A stretch of 36,925 nt of DNA from Psychrobacter sp. 4Dc (GCF_002836715.1 NZ_PJAT01000092.1:1-36925), one strand, 5' to 3'; shown: positions 1-8,357, counted from the first letter of the stretch. The notes: a model not told the origin generated them from the letters alone. Program-made: numbers and translations.

Positions 1-73
1 GTATTGAAGGTGCTATCAAACTTTATCTGTTTAATATTATAAAGATAATATAGAGATAAAATCGAATAGGCAT

Positions 74-96
74 AAAAAAATCGCCATCAAGGGCGA
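74..96 (-). terminator. Intrinsic terminator after tRNA-His
   Basis: Read on the minus strand there is a 5-bp stem TCGCC/GGCGA with a 6-nt loop, followed directly by seven T residues. It lies about 65 nt beyond the 3' end of tRNA-His and probably ends the tRNA transcript. Confidence 0.75.
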
Positions 97-162
97 GTGC
101 TATTACTGATATATTTTTAGATTAAGATATGATTTGTATGTAGATACATACAGAATAAAATA

Positions 163-239
163 TGGGGCGACTGATGGGACTCGAACCCACGACAACCGAG
201 ATCACAACCCGGGGCTCTACCAACTGAGCTACAACCGCC
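163..239 (-). tRNA. tRNA-His (anticodon GUG)
   Basis: The minus strand folds as a complete tRNA with a GTG anticodon in the loop TTGTGAT, a canonical D-loop (AGCTCAGTTGGTAGAG) and T-arm GTTCGAGTC. The 3' CCA is encoded, giving 77 nt. The acceptor begins with the extra G(-1) opposite C73 that histidyl-tRNA synthetase needs, as in E. coli tRNA-His. It lies 40 bp downstream of tRNA-Arg with no visible terminator between, so the two are probably co-transcribed. Confidence 0.95.
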
Positions 240-279
240 ATAACTATTGCCAAAGAATAGGCAAGATTTGCAGGCTAAA

Positions 280-356
280 TGGTGCGCCTGGCAGGATTCG
301 AACCTGCGGCCACCTCCTTAGAAGGGAGATGCTCTATCCAGCTGAGCTACAGGCGC
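280..356 (-). tRNA. tRNA-Arg (anticodon UCU)
   Basis: The minus strand folds as a full cloverleaf. The acceptor is GCGCCTG/CAGGCGC, the anticodon loop CTTCTAA gives TCT, the T-loop is TTCGAAT and the 3' CCA is encoded. It reads AGA and AGG arginine codons. It is close to E. coli tRNA-Arg(UCU) in acceptor, D-arm and T-arm. Confidence 0.95.
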
Positions 357-430
357 TCTTAGAGGACTTTTATATACTAAGTTTACTTTGCAATATATTT
401 TACTATATCAGAAACTAAACCGTTATACAT

Positions 431-450
431 AAAAAAAAGCCTGTAAGGCT
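431..450 (-). terminator. Intrinsic terminator between tRNA-Pro and tRNA-Arg
   Basis: Read on the minus strand: stem AGCCT/AGGCT with a 3-nt loop, followed by eight T residues. It starts 12 nt beyond the tRNA-Pro 3' end and upstream of tRNA-Arg. It would end or attenuate the tRNA-Pro transcript and implies partial read-through or a separate promoter for tRNA-Arg/His. Confidence 0.7.
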
Positions 451-461
451 CTTAAAATAGA

Positions 462-538
<77 letters not shown>

Positions 539-626
539 AAATTCTCTATTATCACGATAGTTTGTTAATCAACTCGTTGTTGGCAATGCCGCTAACTTGT
601 TAATGTTCCTCGCTATCGAGGTGCAC

Positions 627-655
627 ATATTAAGGGGTAAAGGCGATTGTGTCAA
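627..655 (-). promoter_or_regulatory. Strong sigma70 promoter for the tRNA genes
   Basis: On the minus strand a perfect -35 TTGACA (650-655) and a -10 TAATAT (627-632) are separated by exactly 17 bp. Transcription should start near 620, about 80 nt upstream of tRNA-Pro. The start region can form a small hairpin, CCTCG-ATAG-CGAGG (608-621). Confidence 0.8.
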
Positions 656-788
656 CACCTATTTCCGATTAATTTCAAATAATCGCTAATTTTTTTAAAA
701 TTACGTCAATTTCGCCAAAATAGTGACAGAAAGACCCTTTTTTTATCTATCAATTAGTCAGTCATTCGCGTTGTCATTGATAACGATA

Positions 789-2360
789 TTAAGCTTTGTC
801 CAAATATGGCAGTACTTCACCGTTGAGTGTGCCTGTCAAAACATCAAACGGCATTAACCATAAATGGGCATCAATTGATCCATTGTTTTTAATATCATTG
901 TCATTGTCATTGTCATTGTCATTGTCATTGTCACTGTCACTGTCACTGTCACTGTCACTGTCATTACTACCATAATGTGATTGCTGCTTGAGCGCTACTG
1001 GTTGCCTATCACTACCTAGCACCGGATAAACCAACCAGACCTGCCCCGCCAAGTAAGCTTGTGCATAGCTGGTCAATTGATAAGCGTCGCTCGCACTAAT
1101 TGCAGCAGCATGCGGTAAGTACTTCCACTTAATATCGATGACATGACTGTAGTGACCTTTGGTTTTGTCTTTAGCTTTAGTTTGATGAGCTGCTGTATCA
1201 CTCTGATTTTGACAATCATCAGAGGCAGTTTTAAATATCAGCAAATCAGGCCGTATAGACAAGCACGCTAGTCCCTCAGCATCGTTTAGCCAGACACTTT
1301 GGGTTTGATAAAAAGGACGGTAATTGCTACCAATCTGCTGAAACATCGATGCAATACGCTGACTTGCCCATTGCTCAAAAGCTTGATTCATATCGATCAA
1401 TAAACACAATCTTAACTGAGAGCAGTTTTGTCTATTTGGATCAATACCGTTACCTGTTACGGCTGCCGTCTGTTTCAATAACCAGTATGCTAGGTCTACT
1501 AACTGCTGCGCGGCTTGCAATTTTTGCTTTGGGAGTGGCTGAACGTCTAGCTGACGCTTTGCTTGAGTATATATTACCGCTATCTGCTGCATTTCACGGT
1601 TGTTGAGCGTAGAGACCTGCTGCCATGGCTGCAACAGTTTTGAAGAAATAAACTGAGGCAATAAAGGGGTCAAGTAAACCAATGCACTCTTAATCAGCCG
1701 ATTGGCCAACATATCATGACTTAATACGCTACTTTCACAGATGAACCTATGCGGTTGCATACTATTATGACGCAGTTGTTCTTTAATGAGCAGTCGACCT
1801 TGCAGGGATGCCTGATTTTCAATCTGAGCCTGATAATGCTTGGTTGGTTGATAATCAATTAAACGCTGCAAAAACTGCTCAATCAGCCAGTCTGATATGG
1901 GCAATACTTTTAACGGTAAAGGAGTGGACTGGGAACTAAACTGACCGAAGTTTTTCGTATTGGGTAGCTTACGATTGTTATGCGCATCTAGATGTATCAA
2001 ATCCGATAGCATACCCTGTACCCAATGACGAGTCTGGACGGTATCGCTAGACTGAGTAGACTGATTGAGCTTTGGCAATATCTCAAGCGTCATGCCACTG
2101 GGCAGTAGAATAATCCCAATATAGTGCCCAACCTTAAGCTGCCATTGCCCTCGCTTACGCTTGATAGTAAATGTTGCAAATTCTTGCGCTATTAGCCAAT
2201 CGAAATCAGACGTGTGCAAAAAATCATGCACGGTCAAACGTTGATGCTCAAACACGGTAATAACATTCATCGTAACGACACTACTGTTAGGGATACGAGT
2301 CTGACGACTGTTTGCCCTGATAGCGTGCTCTTTGGCGTAATATGGATTATTCGTTATCAC
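789..2360 (-). CDS. mcrC: McrC-type nuclease subunit of an McrBC restriction system
   Basis: Probable DNA-cleaving partner of the McrB motor in a modification-dependent restriction system (523 aa, longer than the roughly 350 aa of E. coli McrC). The N-terminal half has the McrC pattern (GHYIGIILLPSGMTLEILPK, about 79-97). A PD-(D/E)xK nuclease core follows: RPD at 370-372 on one strand, then DIKWK with D409 and K411. Residues 467-488 are a pure (Asp-Ser)5(Asp-Asn)6 tract encoded by a hexamer DNA repeat; C-terminal McrC sequence resumes after it (HLWLMPFDV). I take the GTG start at 2360 because AGGGTGAC lies just upstream; ATG at residue 31 has no clear ribosome binding site. It begins 15 bp after the mcrB stop, so the two form an operon. 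No DNA methylase is nearby, as expected for a type IV system. Confidence 0.88.
   Translation of the reverse strand: MITNNPYYAKEHAIRANSRQTRIPNSSVVTMNVITVFEHQRLTVHDFLHTSDFDWLIAQEFATFTIKRKRGQWQLKVGHYIGIILLPSGMTLEILPKLNQSTQSSDTVQTRHWVQGMLSDLIHLDAHNNRKLPNTKNFGQFSSQSTPLPLKVLPISDWLIEQFLQRLIDYQPTKHYQAQIENQASLQGRLLIKEQLRHNSMQPHRFICESSVLSHDMLANRLIKSALVYLTPLLPQFISSKLLQPWQQVSTLNNREMQQIAVIYTQAKRQLDVQPLPKQKLQAAQQLVDLAYWLLKQTAAVTGNGIDPNRQNCSQLRLCLLIDMNQAFEQWASQRIASMFQQIGSNYRPFYQTQSVWLNDAEGLACLSIRPDLLIFKTASDDCQNQSDTAAHQTKAKDKTKGHYSHVIDIKWKYLPHAAAISASDAYQLTSYAQAYLAGQVWLVYPVLGSDRQPVALKQQSHYGSNDSDSDSDSDSDNDNDNDNDNDNDIKNNGSIDAHLWLMPFDVLTGTLNGEVLPYLDKA
895..965. repeat. Hexanucleotide tandem repeat inside mcrC
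   Basis: On the plus strand there are six copies of TCATTG (895-930) followed by five copies of TCACTG (931-960) and a partial degenerate copy. Read on the coding (minus) strand this gives five Asp-Ser and six Asp-Asn dipeptides. As the unit is 6 bp, copy-number change keeps the reading frame and only lengthens or shortens the acidic linker. The two blocks differ by a single base, so one block probably arose by expansion after a point mutation. Confidence 0.97.
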
Positions 2361-2375
2361 TGAACAGTCACCCTG

Positions 2376-3893
2376 CTAGTATAAACGCTGATAGATAGCA
2401 GCATTATTAAACTCACCATCCCTAGCAATCAAATCGGCATTGATAGTATAGCTATTCATACTCATAGATTGATCAAGAAAAGAACCCTGCCCTGCAAACA
2501 TTTGGTGTTCAGCGGAAGCATTATTTTGGTTGCCCATCGGATTATACAAGTCGTCATTCATCAATGCTTGACTGTCCTGTACAAACTGCTTACTCGTCGG
2601 TTGCTGCTCATCTCTAAAGATATACTGCAGCACCGTAATTTGGCCACCAGCTGCTTGAGCCAATTGAGGAATAATTTGTTCAACGAGAGCCGTTTGTAAT
2701 TGCTCTAATTGAGTGACTGCGAATAAAAAAGCATGTCCCAACTGCGCTTCTACTCCCAGTGTCTGCATGATACGTCTATTTAAACCTATTAATAATTTAC
2801 TCAAATCTATCGCACCTGCTTCTAAGTCTTCAGATAGGCCAGTATCAATGTCATTACTGTCACGAATTGTCGATAGTAAATCAGGCTGCGGCGGACAATC
2901 AATAAAACGAAAACGTCGGCGTAACGCCATATCAATTGGTGCTAAAGAATGGTCTTGGGTATTCATAGTGGCATAAATATCGACATTGGCAGGCACACTA
3001 AAAGCACGCCCAGAATACGCCAAACTCACTGTCATCGCATTCGGCTTGCACGCTCGTTTATCAGGCTCTATCAAACTGAGAAGCTCACCAAACACCCGTG
3101 ACACGTTAGCACGGTTAATCTCATCAATCAGCATAGCATAACGCTGCTGAGGGTCACGGGCGGCGCGTTGGCACAGCTTCAGGAATGCTCCATCTTGCAC
3201 CGCGTAACTCATTTGATTTTGATTAGATATGCTATTATTTGCTTGAGTGGCGCCACTCATGACAGGACGTATACCTTCTACAAACTCTTCATAACCGTAG
3301 GCTTGATGGAAGCTCACCATACTAAAACGTTGCTGAGCAATGTTTTGATTTTGATGGGCTTGGTTGTCACGCTGTGCTTGCTGAAACTCTGCTAATTGCT
3401 GCGATAAATCTTCTAGTAGCACCATACTCTCTGGCAATAAATACCATGATCCACTATTGTCTTTATCAAAATAAGCTTGGCTAGCACGGTTATCAAAACT
3501 GACTGTTTGAGAATTCGTAGGGCTATGTCTACGTAACTCTAACCAAGCTGTGCTATCTAGATTTTTATCACGTGAGTTCTGAGCAGCCTTCGTCATAAAA
3601 AAAGGATGATCAATAATTTCTCGTACCTTTAACAAATCCTGTTGTTCAGCACGTAAATCTAAAAATACCAAACATAATACTTCGCGCCAGCTTAGACCTT
3701 GCAGCAGCTGCTCTAATAAATCTTCATTTTCAGTCTTGGATAGATAGTCGGTATATTGCTTCGCGATTTGCAGCAATCTATAGGTTTTACCTGTACCAGC
3801 AACGCCCGTATAAACAATATTGGTCGGTTCATGAGTAGACATATCAGGCATAACATTATCCAGCAGCATTAAAAACAGGTTTGAAATAGACAT
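2376..3893 (-). CDS. mcrB: McrB-like AAA+ GTPase without N-terminal reader domain
   Basis: Motor subunit of the McrBC module (505 aa). Walker A GVAGTGKT is at 30-37. The FHQAYGYEEFVEGIRP signature typical of McrB is at 195-210, Walker B LIDEINRAN at 255-263, the McrB-type sensor/GTP motif MNTQDHS at 310-316 and arginine finger RRRF at 325-328. E. coli McrB has about 160 residues of modified-cytosine-binding domain before its motor; here only about 25 residues precede Walker A. Residues 50-195 form a long Q-rich insertion between Walker A and Walker B. The start is uncertain: ATG at 3893 has no ribosome binding site, and a TATAAT at 3908-3913 would leave only about 8 nt of leader. An internal ATG at residue 15 with GGA seven bases upstream is also possible. 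The gene is followed by mcrC. Confidence 0.85.
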   Translation of the reverse strand: MSISNLFLMLLDNVMPDMSTHEPTNIVYTGVAGTGKTYRLLQIAKQYTDYLSKTENEDLLEQLLQGLSWREVLCLVFLDLRAEQQDLLKVREIIDHPFFMTKAAQNSRDKNLDSTAWLELRRHSPTNSQTVSFDNRASQAYFDKDNSGSWYLLPESMVLLEDLSQQLAEFQQAQRDNQAHQNQNIAQQRFSMVSFHQAYGYEEFVEGIRPVMSGATQANNSISNQNQMSYAVQDGAFLKLCQRAARDPQQRYAMLIDEINRANVSRVFGELLSLIEPDKRACKPNAMTVSLAYSGRAFSVPANVDIYATMNTQDHSLAPIDMALRRRFRFIDCPPQPDLLSTIRDSNDIDTGLSEDLEAGAIDLSKLLIGLNRRIMQTLGVEAQLGHAFLFAVTQLEQLQTALVEQIIPQLAQAAGGQITVLQYIFRDEQQPTSKQFVQDSQALMNDDLYNPMGNQNNASAEHQMFAGQGSFLDQSMSMNSYTINADLIARDGEFNNAAIYQRLY

Positions 3894-4270
3894 GCTAACA
3901 TTTTGTCATTATAACGTGGCTGTCTATTGGCATGGTAACTATAGTCAACCCTCTATAAATTAGATACGGTGCCAGTCTCGCTTAGTCTACTATTCGTAGT
4001 ACTTCCACTCAGCTTCCTTTGTCCAAATGATAGTGATATATAAGATACCTAGACTACTTTAAGTGGCGATCTAAACTCATGACATAACCTAGCAACATAG
4101 CCACGCTACTATAGTTTTGTAAGCGCAGCAGTTCATGCTAATAATAGTAGGAAGGCAATGGTTGATGTACCATAGTATTTGTAGCGACTTTCGTTATCTA
4201 TATTTTTGTCGCCATCATAAAAAGCCATGCTAAGAATGTCATTCAACTCATTTACGTTAAGGAATTTTGT
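3894..4270. other. Divergent intergenic region mcrB / DUF4442 gene
   Basis: This 377-bp A/T-rich spacer separates divergent genes. On the minus strand a perfect -10 TATAAT occurs at 3908-3913, very close to mcrB, without a convincing -35. On the plus strand AAGGAA precedes the ATG at 4271. I see no open frame encoding a missing McrB reader domain. Confidence 0.5.
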
Positions 4271-4996
4271 ATGTCAGGATTATTAAAAAAACTACCCGCC
4301 AAGTTGACCAATAAACTGCCAGCCAAAGTATCTGACAGCACAAAATCTTCAGTTGAGAAACCCAGTAGCACGCTAAAACCAATTAGTAATCAGTTTACTA
4401 AACTGTTATCAGTCACCAAATATCTGCCTGCTGGAGCACGCTCAAGTATTTTATCTAAAGCCTTTGGCAAGGTCGTCCCCTATGTCGGCACGACCGGCAT
4501 TTATTATGAGACGGTAGAACCAAACCAAGTCGTCGTTAGTTTAAACAACAATAAAGCCGTCCAAAACCATATCGGCTCTATCCATGCAGTCGCCATCACA
4601 TTACTGGCTGAGACGGCAACAGGGTTTATTTTGGGTTTGAACTTGCCTTCTGATCGTATCCTACTGATTAAATCTTACTCGGTAAATTTCCATCGCCCGA
4701 TCAAAAAAGGTCAAATTGCTGCTATTGCAAGCTTGTCTGACGAACAGCGTTTGGATATCCTAAACACGCCAAAAGGTGAGATGATTATTCCTTGTGTCAT
4801 CAAAGATCGTGAGTCTGATAGTGACCGCGATCCAATTGTGGTTGAGATGACGTGGGCATGGATACCAAAAGCGGAGCTAGAGGCACGCCGCCAAGGTAAA
4901 GGGTCTGAAAAAGTCGCAGAAGATGACTCTAAAACCGAGGCAGCAATCGAAGAAAGCGATGCCTCATCTACTCAAAATAATAGTACTGATAAGTAG
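4271..4996 (+). CDS. DUF4442 hotdog-fold protein
   Basis: A 241-aa protein with a hotdog/thioesterase-like DUF4442 core at about residues 75-200. Visible hallmarks are an N-terminal PYVGTTGIYYETVEPNQVVV stretch, a central helix with HAVAITLLAETATGF, and a following strand VNFHRPIKKG. In related acyl-CoA thioesterases the helix residues line the acyl pocket; for DUF4442 proteins the substrate is generally unknown. The first 60 residues are Lys/Ser/Thr-rich, and the C-terminus from about 205 is acidic and low complexity, so both tails are probably disordered. AAGGAA lies 9 bases before the ATG. The stop is 38 bp before the RidA-like gene on the same strand, so they may be co-transcribed. A role in acyl-CoA handling is inference. 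Confidence 0.72.
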   Translation: MSGLLKKLPAKLTNKLPAKVSDSTKSSVEKPSSTLKPISNQFTKLLSVTKYLPAGARSSILSKAFGKVVPYVGTTGIYYETVEPNQVVVSLNNNKAVQNHIGSIHAVAITLLAETATGFILGLNLPSDRILLIKSYSVNFHRPIKKGQIAAIASLSDEQRLDILNTPKGEMIIPCVIKDRESDSDRDPIVVEMTWAWIPKAELEARRQGKGSEKVAEDDSKTEAAIEESDASSTQNNSTDK

Positions 4997-5034
4997 TTAA
5001 TAAAAATTGATAACAAACCCAATGAGGAAACAGT

Positions 5035-5508
5035 ATGTTCAAACCTAGTACTTGCCTATCTACGCTAGCGCTAGCCACTATGTGCTCATTGGGTTTTGTT
5101 CATAGCGCTAATGCCAACACAACGACGGCTGTCAGCATTGCTAAATCTAGCCCTACTTTCTTGGGCGATGGCGGTACTTATCCTTTTTCAGAGGCTGTAC
5201 GCGTGGGCAATACATTGTATATGTCGGGGCAAATTGGCTTTAAAGATGGCAAACTGGTCAAAGGCGGTATCAAAGCTGAAACCAAGCAAGTGCTAGATAA
5301 CATCCATATCACGCTATTAAAGTACGGCTACCGAAAGTCTGATATCGTTAAATGTATGGTCATGCTGACTGATATGGATGACTTTGATGACTTTAACAAA
5401 GTCTACAAGTCTGAGATGATAAAGCCTTATCCTATACGCTCAGCTTTTGGCGTATCAGAACTGGCTGCTGGAGCAAGCGTTGAGATTGAATGTATGGCTG
5501 CAAAATAA
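5035..5508 (+). CDS. Exported RidA/YjgF-family protein
   Basis: A 157-aa protein with a Sec signal peptide (about residues 1-27: positive Lys3, hydrophobic core, likely cleavage after SANA) followed by a complete RidA (YjgF/YER057c/UK114) domain. Seen in the domain: YPFSEAVRVGNTLYMSGQIG, the helix ETKQVLDNI, the trimer-interface strand KCMVMLTDMDDFDDFN, and the C-terminal RSAFGVSELAAGASVEIECMA with the conserved Arg that binds the imine or enamine carboxylate in cytosolic RidA. Cytosolic RidA removes 2-aminoacrylate made by PLP enzymes; a secreted version must act on something else in the periplasm, and the substrate is unknown. GAGGAAACAGT precedes the ATG. A strong terminator follows. Confidence 0.85.
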   Translation: MFKPSTCLSTLALATMCSLGFVHSANANTTTAVSIAKSSPTFLGDGGTYPFSEAVRVGNTLYMSGQIGFKDGKLVKGGIKAETKQVLDNIHITLLKYGYRKSDIVKCMVMLTDMDDFDDFNKVYKSEMIKPYPIRSAFGVSELAAGASVEIECMAAK

Positions 5509-5555
5509 TAGCGGCTGAAAACTCTAAAGCTCCAAAATTAGAAAAATATTAAAAC

Positions 5556-5585
5556 AACTGGCTATTCACGCCAGTTATTTTTTTA
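5556..5585 (+). terminator. Intrinsic terminator after the RidA-like gene
   Basis: Stem AACTGGC/GCCAGTT (7 bp) with a 7-nt loop, followed by ATTTTTTT. The complementary strand has GTTTTAA after the same stem, so it may also serve gspE, which ends at 5629 on the minus strand. Confidence 0.85.
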
Positions 5586-5628
5586 TCTGCTAGGCCAATA
5601 TCCAGTCTGCAAGATCCAGTTCGCAAAT

Positions 5629-7182
5629 TTATACCAGTATCGTCTCGTCCGTTAAGGCGCTTTCTTTCGTCACTCGCAGCACTTCCTCCAATGTCGTCCG
5701 CCCTTCTATGACTTTACGCAAACCATCTGCACGAATCGATGGGGTTTGCTGGCGCGCATACTCTTCTAGCTCATACTCAGCCGTATTGCTATGAATCATA
5801 CGGCGCAATGTATCGTCGATTGGCACGACTTCATAGATGGCGGTACGTCCTTTAAACCCTGACTGATTACATTTATCGCAGCCAACTGGCTTGGGCAAAC
5901 GAATCGACTCACTTGCTATATCTTTGGCATCACTTTTCAGCGTTGACCCAATGCCAATTTCGGTAAATAGCTTGGCTTGCTCGGTATCAGCAGCCTGCCA
6001 GCTTTGACAATGTGAACATAAAGTACGTACCAAACGCTGCGCTACTACGCCAATAAGCGACGACGACAACAGAAACGGCTCAACACCCATGTCCTGTAAG
6101 CGAGTGACTGCACCGATAGCAGTGTTGGTATGCAGCGTCGATAATACTAAATGCCCTGTTAAAGAGGCCTGTACGGCAATTTCTGCTGTCTCTAAATCAC
6201 GAATTTCACCAACCATCACTACATCCGGATCTTGACGCAACATCGCGCGCAAACTTTTAGCAAATGTCATATCTACTTTGTTATTGACCTGCGTCTGCCC
6301 GATACCATCAAGCTGAAACTCAATCGGATCTTCAGCGGTCAAGATATTGCGAGTTTGATCATTTAAATCGGTCAGTGCCGAATATAGCGTGGTGGTCTTA
6401 CCCGAACCCGTCGGCCCTGTGACCAAAATAATCCCATGCGGACGATGAATTAAGCGTTTTAGCTCGGTATAGTCATTATCAGATAGCCCCAAATACGTCA
6501 TGTTAAGACGTCCCGCTTGCTTGTCTAGTAGACGCATCACCACGCGCTCGCCAAAGCTCGACGGCAGTGTCGATACACGCACATCAACTTCTCGCCCTGC
6601 CAGTCGTAAGCTAATACGCCCATCTTGCGGTACACGCTTTTCAGCGATATCCAGCTTGGCCATGACTTTGATACGCGAGACTAATAATGGCGCGAGCTGG
6701 CGTTTTGGTGTGATAATTTCTTTAAGCTCACCATCGACACGAAAGCGAACCACCAAACGCTTTTCAAAAGTTTCGATATGAATGTCTGAGGCATTTAGGC
6801 GAATGGCTTCTGACAACAGCGCATTGATCAGACGAATAATGGGCGCATCATCTTGCTGATCCATCAAGTCTTCAGTCTCAGGGACGCTATCTGCTAAGCT
6901 ATCAAGATCCGGATGATCCTCAAGCCCAGCAGCGATATGCTGCGACTCTCCGGTATTACCAGCGTAAGCCGCGTTCATACGTTTTTCAAAATCATCCGCG
7001 CTAACACTTTCGTAAGTGGGTACACCGCGAATGCCTTGCTGCTGTAAAAACCGTACCGCTTCGTTGATCGCTGACAACGGAGTCGCTTTGGTAAGTACCA
7101 ATGTTGGCGGCAATTCCGGATCTATCGCAAGTATGGCCAAAATCTGATGGCGTTTCGCAAAGCTGTATGGCAACTGCATCAT
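5629..7182 (-). CDS. gspE: Type II secretion / type IV pilus assembly ATPase of the GspE family
   Basis: Cytoplasmic hexameric ATPase powering pseudopilus assembly for type II secretion. From the ATG at 7182 it has 517 aa: an N1E domain starting with LPYSFAKRH, the linker APIIRLINALLSEAIRLNASDIHIE, then Walker A GPTGSGKT (256-263), Asp box AEDPIE (283-288), Walker B PDVVMVGEIRD (319-329) and His box TGHLVLSTLHTN (342-353). The zinc motif CxxC...CxxC follows (Cys389, 392, 435, 438). These features, including the four cysteines, fit GspE better than PilT. An upstream in-frame GTG at 7224 (14 more codons) is possible; neither start has a good ribosome binding site. No other gsp genes lie nearby, so the rest of the apparatus must be encoded elsewhere. 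PilB is the main alternative. Confidence 0.85.
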   Translation of the reverse strand: MMQLPYSFAKRHQILAILAIDPELPPTLVLTKATPLSAINEAVRFLQQQGIRGVPTYESVSADDFEKRMNAAYAGNTGESQHIAAGLEDHPDLDSLADSVPETEDLMDQQDDAPIIRLINALLSEAIRLNASDIHIETFEKRLVVRFRVDGELKEIITPKRQLAPLLVSRIKVMAKLDIAEKRVPQDGRISLRLAGREVDVRVSTLPSSFGERVVMRLLDKQAGRLNMTYLGLSDNDYTELKRLIHRPHGIILVTGPTGSGKTTTLYSALTDLNDQTRNILTAEDPIEFQLDGIGQTQVNNKVDMTFAKSLRAMLRQDPDVVMVGEIRDLETAEIAVQASLTGHLVLSTLHTNTAIGAVTRLQDMGVEPFLLSSSLIGVVAQRLVRTLCSHCQSWQAADTEQAKLFTEIGIGSTLKSDAKDIASESIRLPKPVGCDKCNQSGFKGRTAIYEVVPIDDTLRRMIHSNTAEYELEEYARQQTPSIRADGLRKVIEGRTTLEEVLRVTKESALTDETILV

Positions 7183-7508
7183 AAAGACGGCCCAATAAGT
7201 GAGGAGAGGATAAGAAGAACGCACGCCAAGACAGGATGGATGCCTTGTCCTTAACAGTTCGAATCAAAAAAGACTGCCAGTAAGGTTGCATGAGTTTGTT
7301 ATAATAGCATTTTGTTCTAGACGGGTATTATTTTATGTGACTGGCGCTTTATACCTCTCGCCTAGCACATATGATTGCTATCAAAGTTAGCATATCATGC
7401 GATTTTTTGCAGACAGCTTGCCATTGTCTATTACAACTTTTAGATTACTTAAATTGCCCATCATATTTTGTCTGTCCCTTCTCCCGCTCGATATTAGGAT
7501 TTTCCGTT
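7183..7508. other. Divergent spacer gspE / thiG
   Basis: Contains the candidate thiG promoter (7297-7305) and a leader of about 200 nt. I looked for a TPP riboswitch (CTGAGA and ACCCGAACCTGATC-like boxes) and did not find one. An in-frame extension of thiG up to 7371 is open but lacks family similarity. Confidence 0.5.
7297..7305 (+). promoter_or_regulatory. Extended -10 promoter element, probable thiG promoter
   Basis: TGTTATAAT is a perfect extended -10 (TGn-TATAAT). No good -35 is visible, as is common with extended -10 promoters. The same GTTTGTTATAAT word precedes potA. Confidence 0.5.
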
Positions 7509-8330
7509 ATGTCAGAGAACGTTAGCACTACTCATCCAACACCACTTTTACAAGATACCTTTACTGTCGGTAGCCGTACCTTTTCTTCACGTCTGCTGGT
7601 TGGTACTGGCAAGTATAAAGACATGACAGAGACTGGAGAAGCTATTGCCGCTTCAGCAGCCGAAATCGTGACCGTTGCTATTCGCCGTGTCAATATTGGA
7701 CAAAATAGTGATGAACCTAACTTATTAGATGTGATTTCACCTGATAAATATACGATATTACCGAATACTGCTGGCTGCTTTGACGCCGAAACAGCCATTC
7801 GCACTTGTAAGCTTGCTCGCGAGTTATTGGGTGGGCATAATTTGGTTAAGCTTGAGGTATTGGGAGATGAAAAAACCTTATATCCAAACGTTATGGAAAC
7901 TTTAAAAGCCGCCAAAGTACTGATCGATGATGGTTTTGAAGTGATGGTTTATACGTCAGATGACCCTATCGTCGCACAAGAACTAGAAAGCATGGGCTGT
8001 GTCGCTATTATGCCGCTTGGCAGCTTGATTGGGTCTGGGCTTGGTCTACTTAATCGCCATACGCTAAGTCTCATCATCGAAAACGCCAAAGTACCCGTAT
8101 TGGTTGACGCTGGCGTCGGTACTGCGTCTGATGCTGCACTTGCGATGGAGCTTGGCTGTGATGGCGTACTAATGAACTCAGCCATTGCCAATGCACAAAA
8201 CCCAGTAATGATGGCACACGCAATGAAACATGCTATGTGGGCAGGTCGCGCTGCGTTTTTGGCAGGTCGTATGCCAATGCGTAAAATGGCTACTGCTAGC
8301 TCACCACAGACTGGGTATTTCTTTCAATAA
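7509..8330 (+). CDS. thiG: Thiazole synthase ThiG
   Basis: Forms the thiazole phosphate moiety of thiamine from 1-deoxy-D-xylulose 5-phosphate, ThiS thiocarboxylate and dehydroglycine. The TIM-barrel protein has 273 aa from the ATG at 7509, matching the usual 255-275 aa. The N-terminal [17 protein letters not shown] is diagnostic. K114 in [12 protein letters not shown] is the imine-forming lysine of the family. Phosphate-binding glycines lie in PLGSLIGSG and [12 protein letters not shown] chose 7509 over the upstream in-frame TTG/ATG codons because AGGA sits 9 bases before it and the extra residues do not resemble ThiG. thiS and the other thiamine genes are not adjacent. Its substrate comes from Dxs, encoded at 11199. 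Confidence 0.95.
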   Translation: MSENVSTTHPTPLLQDTFTVGSRTFSSRLLVGTGKYKDMTETGEAIAASAAEIVTVAIRRVNIGQNSDEPNLLDVISPDKYTILPNTAGCFDAETAIRTCKLARELLGGHNLVKLEVLGDEKTLYPNVMETLKAAKVLIDDGFEVMVYTSDDPIVAQELESMGCVAIMPLGSLIGSGLGLLNRHTLSLIIENAKVPVLVDAGVGTASDAALAMELGCDGVLMNSAIANAQNPVMMAHAMKHAMWAGRAAFLAGRMPMRKMATASSPQTGYFFQ

Positions 8331-8357
8331 ATTGAAGTATAAATGACATATCATAAT

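Noticed and set aside
134..418. 94-codon open frame on the plus strand
   Set aside because: It runs antisense through tRNA-His and tRNA-Arg; its sequence is simply translated tRNA complement.
895..965. Short regular repeats that could be mistaken for CRISPR
   Set aside because: The units are 6 bp, without spacers, and lie inside the mcrC reading frame. No cas genes are present.
5096..5296. Overlapping frames on the same strand inside the RidA-like gene
   Set aside because: Shadow frame; the RidA frame has signal peptide, family motifs and a proper ribosome binding site.
7306..7508. TPP riboswitch before thiG
   Set aside because: The leader is long enough, but the conserved TPP-aptamer boxes are not there.
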